A stretch of DNA of 11,627 nucleotides, taken from REEB506 sp049317545 (GTDB lineage: Bacteria > Pseudomonadota > Alphaproteobacteria > Caulobacterales > Aquidulcibacteraceae). The notes under the pieces were generated by a model. The model was not told the DNA's origin, ran no database searches, and saw only the letters and a list, made by a program, of their open reading frames with translations. This document shows positions 1-7,051 of this stretch, piece after piece (position 1 is the stretch's first letter; each line of letters starts with the position of its first letter). Made by a program: the position numbers and the translations under genes. The DNA lies in NCBI GenBank assembly GCA_049317545.1, contig JBMOIB010000092.1, positions 1 to 11,627 on the forward strand, in the 5' to 3' direction.

Positions 1-521
1 GGCGTCAGGCCGGTGCCGATCGCCCAGATGGGCTCGTACGCCAGAACGACGTCCGCCGCCGGGCACGAGGCTGAGACCTGCGCGGCCACAATCGCGCGCG
101 CCTCCCCCGCCTGACGTTGCGCCAATGTTTCCCCGACGCAGATGATCGGGATGAGCCCGGCCGCCAGCGCCGCGCCAGCCTTGGCGGCGACGATGGCGTC
201 AGTCTCGCCATGGTCGGCGCGGCGTTCCGAATGGCCGACGATCGCGTAGCCGGCGCCGGCGTCGGCCGCCATGGCGGCGCTGACTTCGCCCGTATGGGGC
301 CCATCGGCGCTCGACGCCGCAACGTCTTGTACGCCGATCGCTACCCGTCCCGTCGCCCGCAAGGCGGCCGCGGCCATCAGGGTGAACGGCGGGCAAACCG
401 CCACCGCGACCGATTCTCGAACCCCCGCGAGGCCCTCCGCGAGCGCGTCCAGCTCGGCCAGATCACTCAGGCGGCCATACATTTTCCAATTTCCGACGAT
501 CAGGAGGGGCTTTTGCGCCAT
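1..521 (-). CDS. tpiA: Triosephosphate isomerase (C-terminal end cut off by window edge)
   Basis: This cytoplasmic glycolysis and gluconeogenesis enzyme interconverts dihydroxyacetone phosphate and glyceraldehyde 3-phosphate. The visible 173 residues cover about two thirds of the usual 250-residue TIM barrel. The substrate-binding Asn11 and Lys13 sit in GNWKM. The electrophile His97 is in IVGHSERR and the catalytic base Glu163 is in AYEPIWAIGTG, so every active-site residue expected in this part is present. The reading frame is open to base 1, so the phosphate-binding loops near the C-terminus lie outside. The ATG at 521-519 is preceded on the minus strand by GAGG about 5 bases away, and no other start would keep the NWK motif. 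The gene is divergent from the ppiD-like gene, with 63 bases between the starts. Assignment is essentially certain. Confidence 0.97.
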   Translation of the reverse strand, partial: MAQKPLLIVGNWKMYGRLSDLAELDALAEGLAGVRESVAVAVCPPFTLMAAAALRATGRVAIGVQDVAASSADGPHTGEVSAAMAADAGAGYAIVGHSERRADHGETDAIVAAKAGAALAAGLIPIICVGETLAQRQAGEARAIVAAQVSASCPAADVVLAYEPIWAIGTGLT

Positions 522-549
522 CTTGGCCTCGTTGCGTTTTCCGGCGCCG

Positions 550-576
550 CTTCTAAGGTGCGCCCGCTTTCGACAG
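550..576 (-). promoter_or_regulatory. Possible tpiA promoter in the divergent tpiA/ppiD spacer
   Basis: On the minus strand, CTGTCGA (576-570) and CTTAGAAG (557-550) are separated by 12 bases. They partly match the Caulobacter housekeeping consensus TTGACGS, 10-14 bases, GCTANAWC. The implied transcript would start about 20 bases before the tpiA ATG and include its GAGG ribosome binding site. The match is imperfect. No comparably good promoter was found for the plus-strand ppiD gene in the same 63-base spacer. Confidence 0.3.
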
Positions 577-584
577 GGTAAAAT

Positions 585-2513
585 ATGCTTACGTTCTTCC
601 GGCAGCTGGCCAAATCGCCCGTCGCGGTCGTCCTGCTCCTCGTGCTTGGAGCCGCCTTTGCGATGTGGGGCATCAACGATGTGTTCCGTCCTGTCCAGAA
701 GGACGCGGTCGCATCCGGCGAGGGCGTGGTCGTGCGGTCGCAGGAATTCGACCAGGCCGTCGAGCGCGAGATCACCCGGTCGCGCGAGCAATCAGGCCAA
801 TCGCTGACCAAGCAACAGGCGCACGAACAGGGCCTCACGGCCCAGGTGCTGCAGCGGCTCATCGCCCAGCAGGCGATGACCCGCATCGCCGACAAGATGG
901 GCGTGATCACCCCGGATAAGCTGGTCGCCGAGGCGATCCGCAACGATCAGGCGTTTAAAAGTCAGATTACCAACGCCTTCGACGCCGAGACCTATCGTTC
1001 GCTGTTGAGCCAGAACGGCCTTTCAGAGCCGGAGTACGAGAAGAGCCTGCGCGAAGGCCTCAAGCGTCGCCAGCTGATCTCGGGCCTTGCGGCCGGTGTG
1101 CGCGCGCCGACGAGCGTCGCGAACTTCATCGTCGAATTCCAATCGGAGCGGCGCACGGTCAGCATCGCCGACGTCACGCCGGCCTTGGTCGGCGACGTAG
1201 GCGCGCCGACCGACGCGGACCTCAAGAAGCTCTACGACGAATCCAAAGCGGCTCTGAAAACGCCGGAATACCGCAAGCTCACGCTGGTGGTCGCCCGCAA
1301 CGCTGATTTCGAAGCCAAGGTGGACGTGCCGGAAGCCAAGCTGAAAGAGGCCTACGAGTTCGAGAAGAACAAGCGCGGCGCGGCCGAAGCGCGGACCTTC
1401 GTTCAGATCACGGCCACATCGCAGGCCGCCGCAGCCGACGCCGCCAAGCGTCTCGCCGCCGGCCAGGATCCCGAAGCGATCGCTAAGGCCGTCGGCGGCG
1501 CTGCCGTTCCGTTCGACAAGACGCCGCGCAACGCCATCCCCGACAGCGTCGTCGGCGACGCGATCTTCGCGGCCCAGGCCGGCCAGACCATCGGTCCGAT
1601 CCGCGGCAAGCTCGCGTGGGTCGCGGCGCGCCTGGTCTCGATCCAACCCAGTTCGGCGCCGACGTTCGAGTCGATGAAGGCCGAGCTGCGCGCCAACTTC
1701 GCACGCGACGAGGGCATGACCGCGCTCAACAAGGCGACGCAAGCGTTCGACGATGCAGTCGCCGGCGGCCAATCGGCCGAGGACGCCGCCAAAGCGGCGG
1801 GACTGGTCGTCGTGGTCGTGCCGGCCATCGACGCCCAAGGCAGCGACGATTCCGGACAGCCGGTTCCCGCGCTCGTCGCCGCCAAGGACCTGCTCGACAC
1901 CGCATTTGCGACGCCGCAGAACGAATCGACCGATTTCACGCCGCTCGGCGACGCCGGTTACGCCCGCGCGCGTGTTGACCTCATCACGCCGGAAGGCGTC
2001 GTCGCGTTCGACAAGGTCAAGGACCAGCTCGCCGGCGCATGGCGCAACCGCGAGGTCGCCAAGCGCATGGAAGCGGTGGTCGAGCGCGTGAAAAAGGCCG
2101 TCGCCGGCGGCAAATCGTTTGTCGCCGCCGCGCAGGCCGAAAAGCTCCGCGTTTCGGTGAAGTCGCAAACCATCAGCCGGCAAGAAGCGGGTCAGGGCCC
2201 TGCGGCGCGTCTCGGCTCGGCGATCTTTGCAACCCCGAAAGGCGAGCTCGTCTCCGCGCCGCTCCAGGGCGCGCCGGTCCTACTCGTGGCGCTGGTCGAG
2301 GACATTCTCCGCGACGATCCCAAGGCGCGGCCTGACCTCGTCGAAGCCGCGCGCACCCAGGCCGACCAATTGCTGAGCAACGACATCCTGGAGACGTTCC
2401 AGCGCGCCGCCGTCACGAGCGCACGGGTCAAGCAGGACGATAAACTAATCGCCGCCGTGCTCGGCCTGCAGACCGAAGAGGACAAGGCCGACGCCAAGGC
2501 CGAGGCGAAATGA
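585..2513 (+). CDS. Membrane-anchored PpiD/SurA-like peptidyl-prolyl isomerase or chaperone
   Basis: Family members sit on the periplasmic face of the inner membrane and help newly exported proteins fold. The 642-residue product has a short basic N-terminus, one membrane anchor at about residues 12-30, and then a SurA-N-like helical region (about 45-185). A parvulin-like segment spans about 264-352 and a second weaker one about 495-575. The C-terminus is a charged Lys/Glu/Ala tail. The length is close to that of PpiD (about 620). The first parvulin segment keeps the late 'AIFAAQAGQTIGPI' element but looks short and lacks the usual central Gly-Gly-Leu-Gly core, so isomerase activity is doubtful and a chaperone role more likely. 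The ATG at 585 follows CAGGG. The stop overlaps the trpE start (ATGA), suggesting cotranscription. The family call is strong; the exact subfamily name is less sure. Confidence 0.88.
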   Translation: MLTFFRQLAKSPVAVVLLLVLGAAFAMWGINDVFRPVQKDAVASGEGVVVRSQEFDQAVEREITRSREQSGQSLTKQQAHEQGLTAQVLQRLIAQQAMTRIADKMGVITPDKLVAEAIRNDQAFKSQITNAFDAETYRSLLSQNGLSEPEYEKSLREGLKRRQLISGLAAGVRAPTSVANFIVEFQSERRTVSIADVTPALVGDVGAPTDADLKKLYDESKAALKTPEYRKLTLVVARNADFEAKVDVPEAKLKEAYEFEKNKRGAAEARTFVQITATSQAAAADAAKRLAAGQDPEAIAKAVGGAAVPFDKTPRNAIPDSVVGDAIFAAQAGQTIGPIRGKLAWVAARLVSIQPSSAPTFESMKAELRANFARDEGMTALNKATQAFDDAVAGGQSAEDAAKAAGLVVVVVPAIDAQGSDDSGQPVPALVAAKDLLDTAFATPQNESTDFTPLGDAGYARARVDLITPEGVVAFDKVKDQLAGAWRNREVAKRMEAVVERVKKAVAGGKSFVAAAQAEKLRVSVKSQTISRQEAGQGPAARLGSAIFATPKGELVSAPLQGAPVLLVALVEDILRDDPKARPDLVEAARTQADQLLSNDILETFQRAAVTSARVKQDDKLIAAVLGLQTEEDKADAKAEAK

Positions 2514-4030
2514 CGCCCGCCCACGAGGTCGAACCCGACGTTTCGACCCTGACCGCCGCTTTGGCGGACGGCCGTCCGGCGCTCGTCTGGTCGCGTCGCG
2601 TCAGCGATCTGGAAACGCCGGTCTCGGCGTTCCTGAAGCTCGGCGCCGAAGCGCCTGGCGCCTTCCTCTTGGAATCGGTCGAGGGCGGCGATTGGCGCGG
2701 CCGCTATTCGATCATCGGCCACGATCCGGACCTCATCTGGCGCGTACGCGACGGGCGCGCCGAGACCAGTCCCGGCCACTTCGAGGACGCCGCCTTCACG
2801 CCGCTGTCCGCGACGCCGCTCGAAGCGCTGCGCGAACTCGTGCGATCATCCGCGCTCGCCCTGCCGCCGGATCTGCCGCCGATGGCGGCGGGCCTGTTCG
2901 GCTATCTCGGCTACGACATGGTGCGCTATGTCGAACGCCTACCCAATCCGCCCCCGGACGAAATCGGGCTGCCAGAATCGGTGCTGATGCGCCCGCGTCT
3001 GGTGGCGATCTTCGACAATGTGCGCCAGGAAATCACACTGGTGACGCCGGTGCGCCCGGACGGTCGCGCGCCTGACGTCCTGATCGCCGAGGCCCACGCC
3101 CGCCTCGCCGCCGCGCGCGCCAAGCTCGACGGCCCGACGCCCGCGCCGCGCCGCGTTAAGGCCACACGTCCACCACCGTCGCCGCCCGCTTCGAACACGC
3201 CGCCCGCGCGCTATCGCGAGATGGTCGAAGCCGCCAAGGCCTACGCCCGCGCTGGCGACATCTTCCAGGTCGTGCCGAGCCAGCGCTTCTCGCAGCCCTT
3301 CCCCCTGCCCGCGCTGGCGCTCTATCGCGCGCTGCGGCGGATCAATCCTTCGCCTTTCCTGTTCTGCCTGAACTTCGGCGGCTTCCAGATCGTCGGCGCG
3401 AGCCCGGAGATCCTGGTGCGCCTGCGCGACGGCATGGTCACCGTGCGCCCGATCGCCGGCACCCGTCCGCGCGGCGCGACGCCCGCCCTCGACGCGCAGA
3501 TGGAGGCCGAACTCCTCGCCGATCCGAAAGAGCGCGCCGAGCATCTGATGCTGCTCGATCTCGGCCGCAACGACGTCGGCCGCGTCGCGCAGACCGGTCG
3601 CGAGAGCAACCAGGGCGGCGTGCGCGTCACCGCGCAATTCACGATCGAGCGCTACAGCCACGTCATGCACATCGTGTCGAACGTCGAGGGCCGCCTGAAG
3701 CCCGAACTCGACGCGATCGACGCCTTGATGGCGGGCTTTCCGGCCGGCACGGTCTCGGGCGCGCCGAAGGTGCGGGCCATGCAGATCATCGACGAACTGG
3801 AGGTCGCGCGGCGCGCGGTCTACGCCGGCGCGGTCGGCTATTTCTCCGCCGGCGGCGACATGGACACCTGCATCGCGCTGCGCACCGCGGTGATCAAGGA
3901 CGGCGTCATGCACGTCCAGGCCGGCGGCGGCGTGGTGCTCGACAGCGACCCGCAGGCCGAGTTCGAAGAGACCGTGCACAAGGCCCGCGCTTTGTTCCGC
4001 GCGGCGGAGGAGGCGTGGCGGTTTGCTTGA
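2510..4030 (+). CDS. trpE: Anthranilate synthase component I
   Basis: TrpE uses ammonia delivered by TrpG to turn chorismate into anthranilate, the first committed step of tryptophan synthesis. The 506-residue protein has the N-terminal regulatory domain (about 20-180) with LLES at 53-56, where feedback-inhibiting tryptophan binds in relatives. A proline-rich linker (about 209-235) follows. The chorismate-binding domain shows PIAGTRPRG (314-322), DLGRNDVGRV (350-359), FPAGTVSGAPKVRAM (410-424) and DMDTCIALRT (450-459). The length is normal and no key motif is missing. The ATG shares bases with the upstream TGA, and GAGG (2502-2505) lies four bases before it. It probably depends on the promoter of the ppiD-like gene. 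Its partner trpG is not adjacent but 1.4 kb downstream, past a minus-strand coq4. A para-aminobenzoate synthase (PabB) is the main alternative, but the LLES element and the trp context favour TrpE. Confidence 0.96.
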   Translation: MTPAHEVEPDVSTLTAALADGRPALVWSRRVSDLETPVSAFLKLGAEAPGAFLLESVEGGDWRGRYSIIGHDPDLIWRVRDGRAETSPGHFEDAAFTPLSATPLEALRELVRSSALALPPDLPPMAAGLFGYLGYDMVRYVERLPNPPPDEIGLPESVLMRPRLVAIFDNVRQEITLVTPVRPDGRAPDVLIAEAHARLAAARAKLDGPTPAPRRVKATRPPPSPPASNTPPARYREMVEAAKAYARAGDIFQVVPSQRFSQPFPLPALALYRALRRINPSPFLFCLNFGGFQIVGASPEILVRLRDGMVTVRPIAGTRPRGATPALDAQMEAELLADPKERAEHLMLLDLGRNDVGRVAQTGRESNQGGVRVTAQFTIERYSHVMHIVSNVEGRLKPELDAIDALMAGFPAGTVSGAPKVRAMQIIDELEVARRAVYAGAVGYFSAGGDMDTCIALRTAVIKDGVMHVQAGGGVVLDSDPQAEFEETVHKARALFRAAEEAWRFA

Positions 4031-4259
4031 GGTGGGGGCGGCAGACGGCGACGTCGGGCTGGAATAGGCTCAAAAGGCCGCAGAAGAACCAGCTGCAAGG
4101 GGCTGAATTTCGCTGATCTGGGACGGCCGCAACACTCGCGGACTCAGCCGAATTGACTCAGCACAAGTAGTCTCCTGCCGGGCTATCGCGTTAGTCACGC
4201 TCTTCTGGCCCAATCCCCGCAATGGCAGGTAATGCTTCGGGCGCTTCGGCGAGGCAGCT
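4031..4259. other. Intergenic region between convergent trpE and coq4; no gene seen
   Basis: This 229-base gap between two gene 3' ends holds no convincing ORF, tRNA or strong GC hairpin with a T run. Sampled 60-base lines are near 57-60% G+C against about 68-75% in sampled trpE lines, so the composition drop starts here and continues through coq4. GACTCAGC occurs twice (4141-4148 and 4155-4162). Each copy includes a GANTC site, the target of the CcrM methylase in Caulobacter-type bacteria. Confidence 0.5.
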
Positions 4260-5207
4260 TCATGCCGACGCAGCACTCCGGATATCTTCATCGCTTGCGC
4301 CATTGGCTGCCAGCTGCAGCAGCGCGCGCGCCTTGGCGGCGCTTAGGCGATAGAAACTGCGATAGTCGACACCCGCCTCGACCACGCGTCTTGCCAGTTT
4401 TGCGCGCTGGGCCCCACTCGATTGCGCGCCGAAGCCACCCGCGGCTTGTTTGCCCAGCCAAGAATGGTCCAGCCAGCGCGACGTATCTTCCAGAAATGGA
4501 ACGATGCCGAGCTGCGCACGGACATCGTTCAGCGGCTGTGGAAGAAGGTCTTCCCACGCAACAAAGATCGCGGGGCAAACCGCATGGGCGGCGAGACCAT
4601 GGGCATGCGCCTCCTTTTGCAGGGTGCGCCAACGCTTCGCTCCACAGCTCGGATGGATAAAGTATCTCGGGCCGAGGCCAAGAGGCGACGACGCCAAGGC
4701 CTCGTAGGAAACGCCGTAGAGGTAAGCCTGCTGAAAATAGATCAGCAGCCCCTCCCCCGCGAGATTCGGCGCGTAACCGCTGACGACATGGAAGAGATCA
4801 TGCAGCCACCGCGAGCGTTCGAGGTAGTATCGCGCGTCATCGCTCATCTCGAAGGAATCAAAAAAGCCGTCCCGATAGATGAGCCCGGCGAGCAAATAGC
4901 CCGGCACGCCGTACGGGTTGTCCATCGCCTCGAAAAACGTGCGGCCCAAGCTGCCCTGCGGCATCGCTTTGAGGGCTGCGGTATCCGACAGGGCGACGCC
5001 GAGATCCGGCTTCTGCGCCAGCAAACGCCGCCCGGATGCATGAGCGCGCATCCGTTCCACGTCAGCCAAAATCTCAGGACCACCCGCCAACATCTTGATG
5101 CGCGGAACTTGTTTGGCGCCGCCTTCAGAAACAGGGTTCATGAGCCAGCGCGCGCCCGCCAAAAGAGCGCTGGGAATGTCCCGCTTTTCAAGGGTTCTTT
5201 TGCGCAT
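4260..5207 (-). CDS. coq4: Coq4-family ubiquinone biosynthesis protein
   Basis: Coq4 proteins belong to coenzyme Q biosynthesis; the human protein has been reported to act in C1 decarboxylation of the ring, while the bacterial role is less defined. From the ATG at 5207 the product has 315 residues. The family's zinc motif HDxxHx11E is intact as HDLFH ... E (His136, Asp137, His140, Glu152). A typical late Coq4 element, AWEDLL followed by VRAQLGI, lies at about 217-235, and about 75 further residues form a C-terminal extension. The frame stays open upstream, with an ATG at 5261 and a TTG at 5288. I chose 5207 because recognisable similarity begins just after it and GAGAGG precedes it by 12 bases. 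The gene interrupts the trp cluster on the opposite strand, and its sampled G+C (about 57-62%) is lower than trpE's. These points suggest it was inserted here. Family certain, start less so. Confidence 0.9.
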   Translation of the reverse strand: MRKRTLEKRDIPSALLAGARWLMNPVSEGGAKQVPRIKMLAGGPEILADVERMRAHASGRRLLAQKPDLGVALSDTAALKAMPQGSLGRTFFEAMDNPYGVPGYLLAGLIYRDGFFDSFEMSDDARYYLERSRWLHDLFHVVSGYAPNLAGEGLLIYFQQAYLYGVSYEALASSPLGLGPRYFIHPSCGAKRWRTLQKEAHAHGLAAHAVCPAIFVAWEDLLPQPLNDVRAQLGIVPFLEDTSRWLDHSWLGKQAAGGFGAQSSGAQRAKLARRVVEAGVDYRSFYRLSAAKARALLQLAANGASDEDIRSAASA

Positions 5208-5459
5208 GAACGCCACTGGCCTCTCGATCGGCGCCGTACCTTTGATCTGTCTACCCGACATTCCGCAGCAACGCACCAGCGACCGCAACGGGCCAATCCC
5301 GGCCCTCCGCCTAAGCGCTCCCGGCGGCGCGGTCGCTCAATCTTGGCCGTTCGTCGGGGCCCTGGCGATCCGGATCGGCGTCACCGCGCGCAGCCTGCCA
5401 TCCCGCCCCACACGCCCACCGCTTGACGCCCGCGCGCCCTTGCGGCTTGGCTGCGCCCC
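5208..5459. other. Divergent intergenic region between coq4 and trpG
   Basis: These 252 bases separate the chosen coq4 start from trpG. About 80 of them could belong to coq4 if one of its upstream starts (5261 or 5288) is used. The half near coq4 is GC-moderate and the half near trpG is very GC-rich. There is no leader peptide with clustered Trp codons and no clear attenuator hairpin on the plus strand. The best promoter element is TTGACGC at 5423-5429, close to trpG. No good promoter was found for coq4. Confidence 0.45.
5423..5452 (+). promoter_or_regulatory. Candidate trpG promoter
   Basis: TTGACGC (5423-5429) matches the Caulobacter -35 consensus TTGACGS exactly. The best -10 candidate is GCTTGGCT (5445-5452), 15 bases later, which matches GCTANAWC poorly and is one base beyond the usual spacing. 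If used, transcription would begin at or next to the trpG ATG (5460), giving a leaderless message. No Shine-Dalgarno sequence is visible for trpG, which is consistent with this but does not prove it. Confidence 0.3.
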
Positions 5460-6038
5460 ATGCTCCTCGTCATCGATAATTACGACAGCTTCACCTACAA
5501 CCTCGTCCACTTCTTCGAAGAATTGGGCGCGCAGACGCAGGTCGTGCGCAATGATGCGCTCTCGGCCGAGGCGGCGCTGGCGCTTAAGCCGCAGGCGGTG
5601 ATCCTGTCGCCGGGTCCCTGCACGCCCAATGAGGCGGGGATCTGCCTCGACCTGATCGCCAAGGCGCCGAAGGACCTGCCGATCCTCGGGGTTTGCCTTG
5701 GGCATCAGGCGATCGGGCAGGCGTTCGGCGGCAAGGTGATCTCGGCGCGCGCCATCATGCACGGCAAGCTTTCGCCGGTGACCCATACCGGCGGCGGCGT
5801 ATTCAAAGGCCTGCCCTCGCCGTTCACCGCCACGCGCTACCATTCGCTCGCCGTGCGCCGCGAGGACATGCCAGCGGACCTGATCGTCGACGCCGAGACC
5901 GCCGACGGCGAGGTCATGGGCCTGCACCATCGCGACCGGCCGATCTTTGGCGTCCAGTTCCATCCGGAATCGATCGCCTCCGAGCACGGCAAGCCGCTCC
6001 TCGCCAACTTCTTGAGGACAGCGGGGATCGCCGGGTGA
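5460..6038 (+). CDS. trpG: Anthranilate synthase component II (glutamine amidotransferase)
   Basis: TrpG releases ammonia from glutamine and channels it to TrpE; relatives often also serve para-aminobenzoate synthase. The 192-residue protein is a complete class I amidotransferase. It starts with the typical LLVIDNYDSFTYNLVH and has the oxyanion-loop element SPGPCTPNEAG (50-60). The nucleophile Cys79 is in GVCLGHQ, and His168 and Glu170 in FGVQFHPES complete the triad. The ATG at 5460 gives the canonical N-terminus, but no Shine-Dalgarno sequence precedes it. Its stop TGA overlaps the GTG start of trpD. It is the first gene of the plus-strand block after coq4, so it needs its own promoter or read-through from trpE. 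Telling TrpG from PabA by sequence alone is unsafe; the trpD-trpC neighbours decide it. Confidence 0.95.
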   Translation: MLLVIDNYDSFTYNLVHFFEELGAQTQVVRNDALSAEAALALKPQAVILSPGPCTPNEAGICLDLIAKAPKDLPILGVCLGHQAIGQAFGGKVISARAIMHGKLSPVTHTGGGVFKGLPSPFTATRYHSLAVRREDMPADLIVDAETADGEVMGLHHRDRPIFGVQFHPESIASEHGKPLLANFLRTAGIAG

Positions 6039-7051
6039 GCGCGGTGCTGCGCGACCTGCTCGCCCGCCTGGTCGCCGGCGATCATCCGAGCGCGGATGAT
6101 GTCGCCGCCGCGTTCGGCGAGGTCATGGACGGGCACGCGACGCCGGTTCAGATCGCCGCGCTCGCAACCGCGCTTCGGGTGCGCGGCGAGACGAGCGCCG
6201 ACATCGCCGCGGCGGCGCGCGCCATGCGCGCCCGCATGCGGCGGATCGATCTCGGTTCGGGGCTGGTGGACGTCTGCGGCACCGGCGGCGACGGCGCTTC
6301 GACGCTCAACATTTCCACTGCGGTTGCGCTGGTTCTCGCCGGCGCGGGCGTGCGCGTCGCCAAGCACGGCAACCGCGCGGCCTCGTCGAAATCCGGCGGC
6401 GCCGACGTGCTCGAAGCGCTCGGGGTGCGTCTCAATGCCGAGGATGCGGCGCAACGGCGCGCGCTCGCCGAGGCCGGGCTCGTTTTCCTGTTCGCGCAGG
6501 CCCACCATCCAGCGCTCGTCCATGCCGCGCCCGTGCGCCGCGAACTCGGCTTCCGGACGATCTTCAATTTGCTCGGCCCCCTCGCCAATCCGGCCGGCGC
6601 GACGCGCCAGCTGGTCGGCGTGTTCGATGCCGCCTGGCTCGAACCGATGGCGACGGCGCTCTTAGACCTCGGCTGCGAGGCCGCGTGGGTTGTGCACGGC
6701 GCCGGCGGCCTCGACGAGATCTCGCTCGCCGGTGAAACGCAGGTGTGCGCGCTCGAGAACGGACGGCTACGCCGGTTCGTCGTCGCACCGGGCGATGCTG
6801 GCCTTAAGGAAGCCCCGGTCTCTGCGCTGCGGGGCGGCGACGCCGCCGAAAACGCCGCGGCCTTGCGCGCGCTCGTCGACGGCGCACGCGGACCCTACAG
6901 GGACGCCGTGGTGTTGAACGCGGCCGCAGGGCTTGTCGTGGCCGGCGCCGCGCCGGACCTGCGCGCGGGGGCCGAAATCGCCGATGCGACGCTCGCCGCC
7001 GGCAAGCCCGCCGCGGCGCTTGCGGCTCTCATCGCGGCGACGACATCATGA
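6035..7051 (+). CDS. trpD: Anthranilate phosphoribosyltransferase
   Basis: TrpD joins anthranilate to phosphoribosyl pyrophosphate (PRPP), giving phosphoribosyl-anthranilate. The 338-residue product has the normal family length. The PRPP-binding loop CGTGGDGASTLNIST spans 81-95 and KHGNRAASSKSGGADVLEALG lies at 110-130. FNLLGPLANP (177-186), HGAGGLDEIS (221-230) and the late LNAAAGL (294-300) are also intact. The frame is open far upstream inside trpG, but similarity begins with LLARLVAGDHPSADD just after the GTG at 6035, and that GTG overlaps the trpG stop (GTGA), so I chose it. GGGG lies about 9 bases before it. The 3' end overlaps trpC by the same 4-base pattern, so trpG, trpD and trpC are almost surely one translationally coupled operon. 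Confidence 0.96.
   Translation: MSAVLRDLLARLVAGDHPSADDVAAAFGEVMDGHATPVQIAALATALRVRGETSADIAAAARAMRARMRRIDLGSGLVDVCGTGGDGASTLNISTAVALVLAGAGVRVAKHGNRAASSKSGGADVLEALGVRLNAEDAAQRRALAEAGLVFLFAQAHHPALVHAAPVRRELGFRTIFNLLGPLANPAGATRQLVGVFDAAWLEPMATALLDLGCEAAWVVHGAGGLDEISLAGETQVCALENGRLRRFVVAPGDAGLKEAPVSALRGGDAAENAAALRALVDGARGPYRDAVVLNAAAGLVVAGAAPDLRAGAEIADATLAAGKPAAALAALIAATTS

Noticed and set aside
1023..2183. Minus-strand open frame of 386 codons inside the ppiD-like gene
   Set aside because: Antisense shadow in GC-rich sequence with no domain; the plus-strand product has a membrane anchor, family order and coupled neighbours.
2939..3979. Minus-strand open frame of 346 codons inside trpE
   Set aside because: Antisense shadow rich in His, Arg and Asp; trpE is unmistakable on the plus strand.
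4253..4266. Small hairpin GGCA/TGCC at the coq4 stop codon as a terminator
   Set aside because: A stem of four pairs with no T run on either strand is too weak to call.
4422..5426. Plus-strand open frame of 334 codons opposite coq4
   Set aside because: It mirrors coq4, has no recognisable motif and is rich in Arg as GC-rich antisense frames are; coq4 on the other strand has an intact zinc motif.
5693..6034. Longer trpD starting inside trpG
   Set aside because: Similarity to TrpD begins only after the GTG at 6035; the upstream part is the trpG sequence read in another frame.
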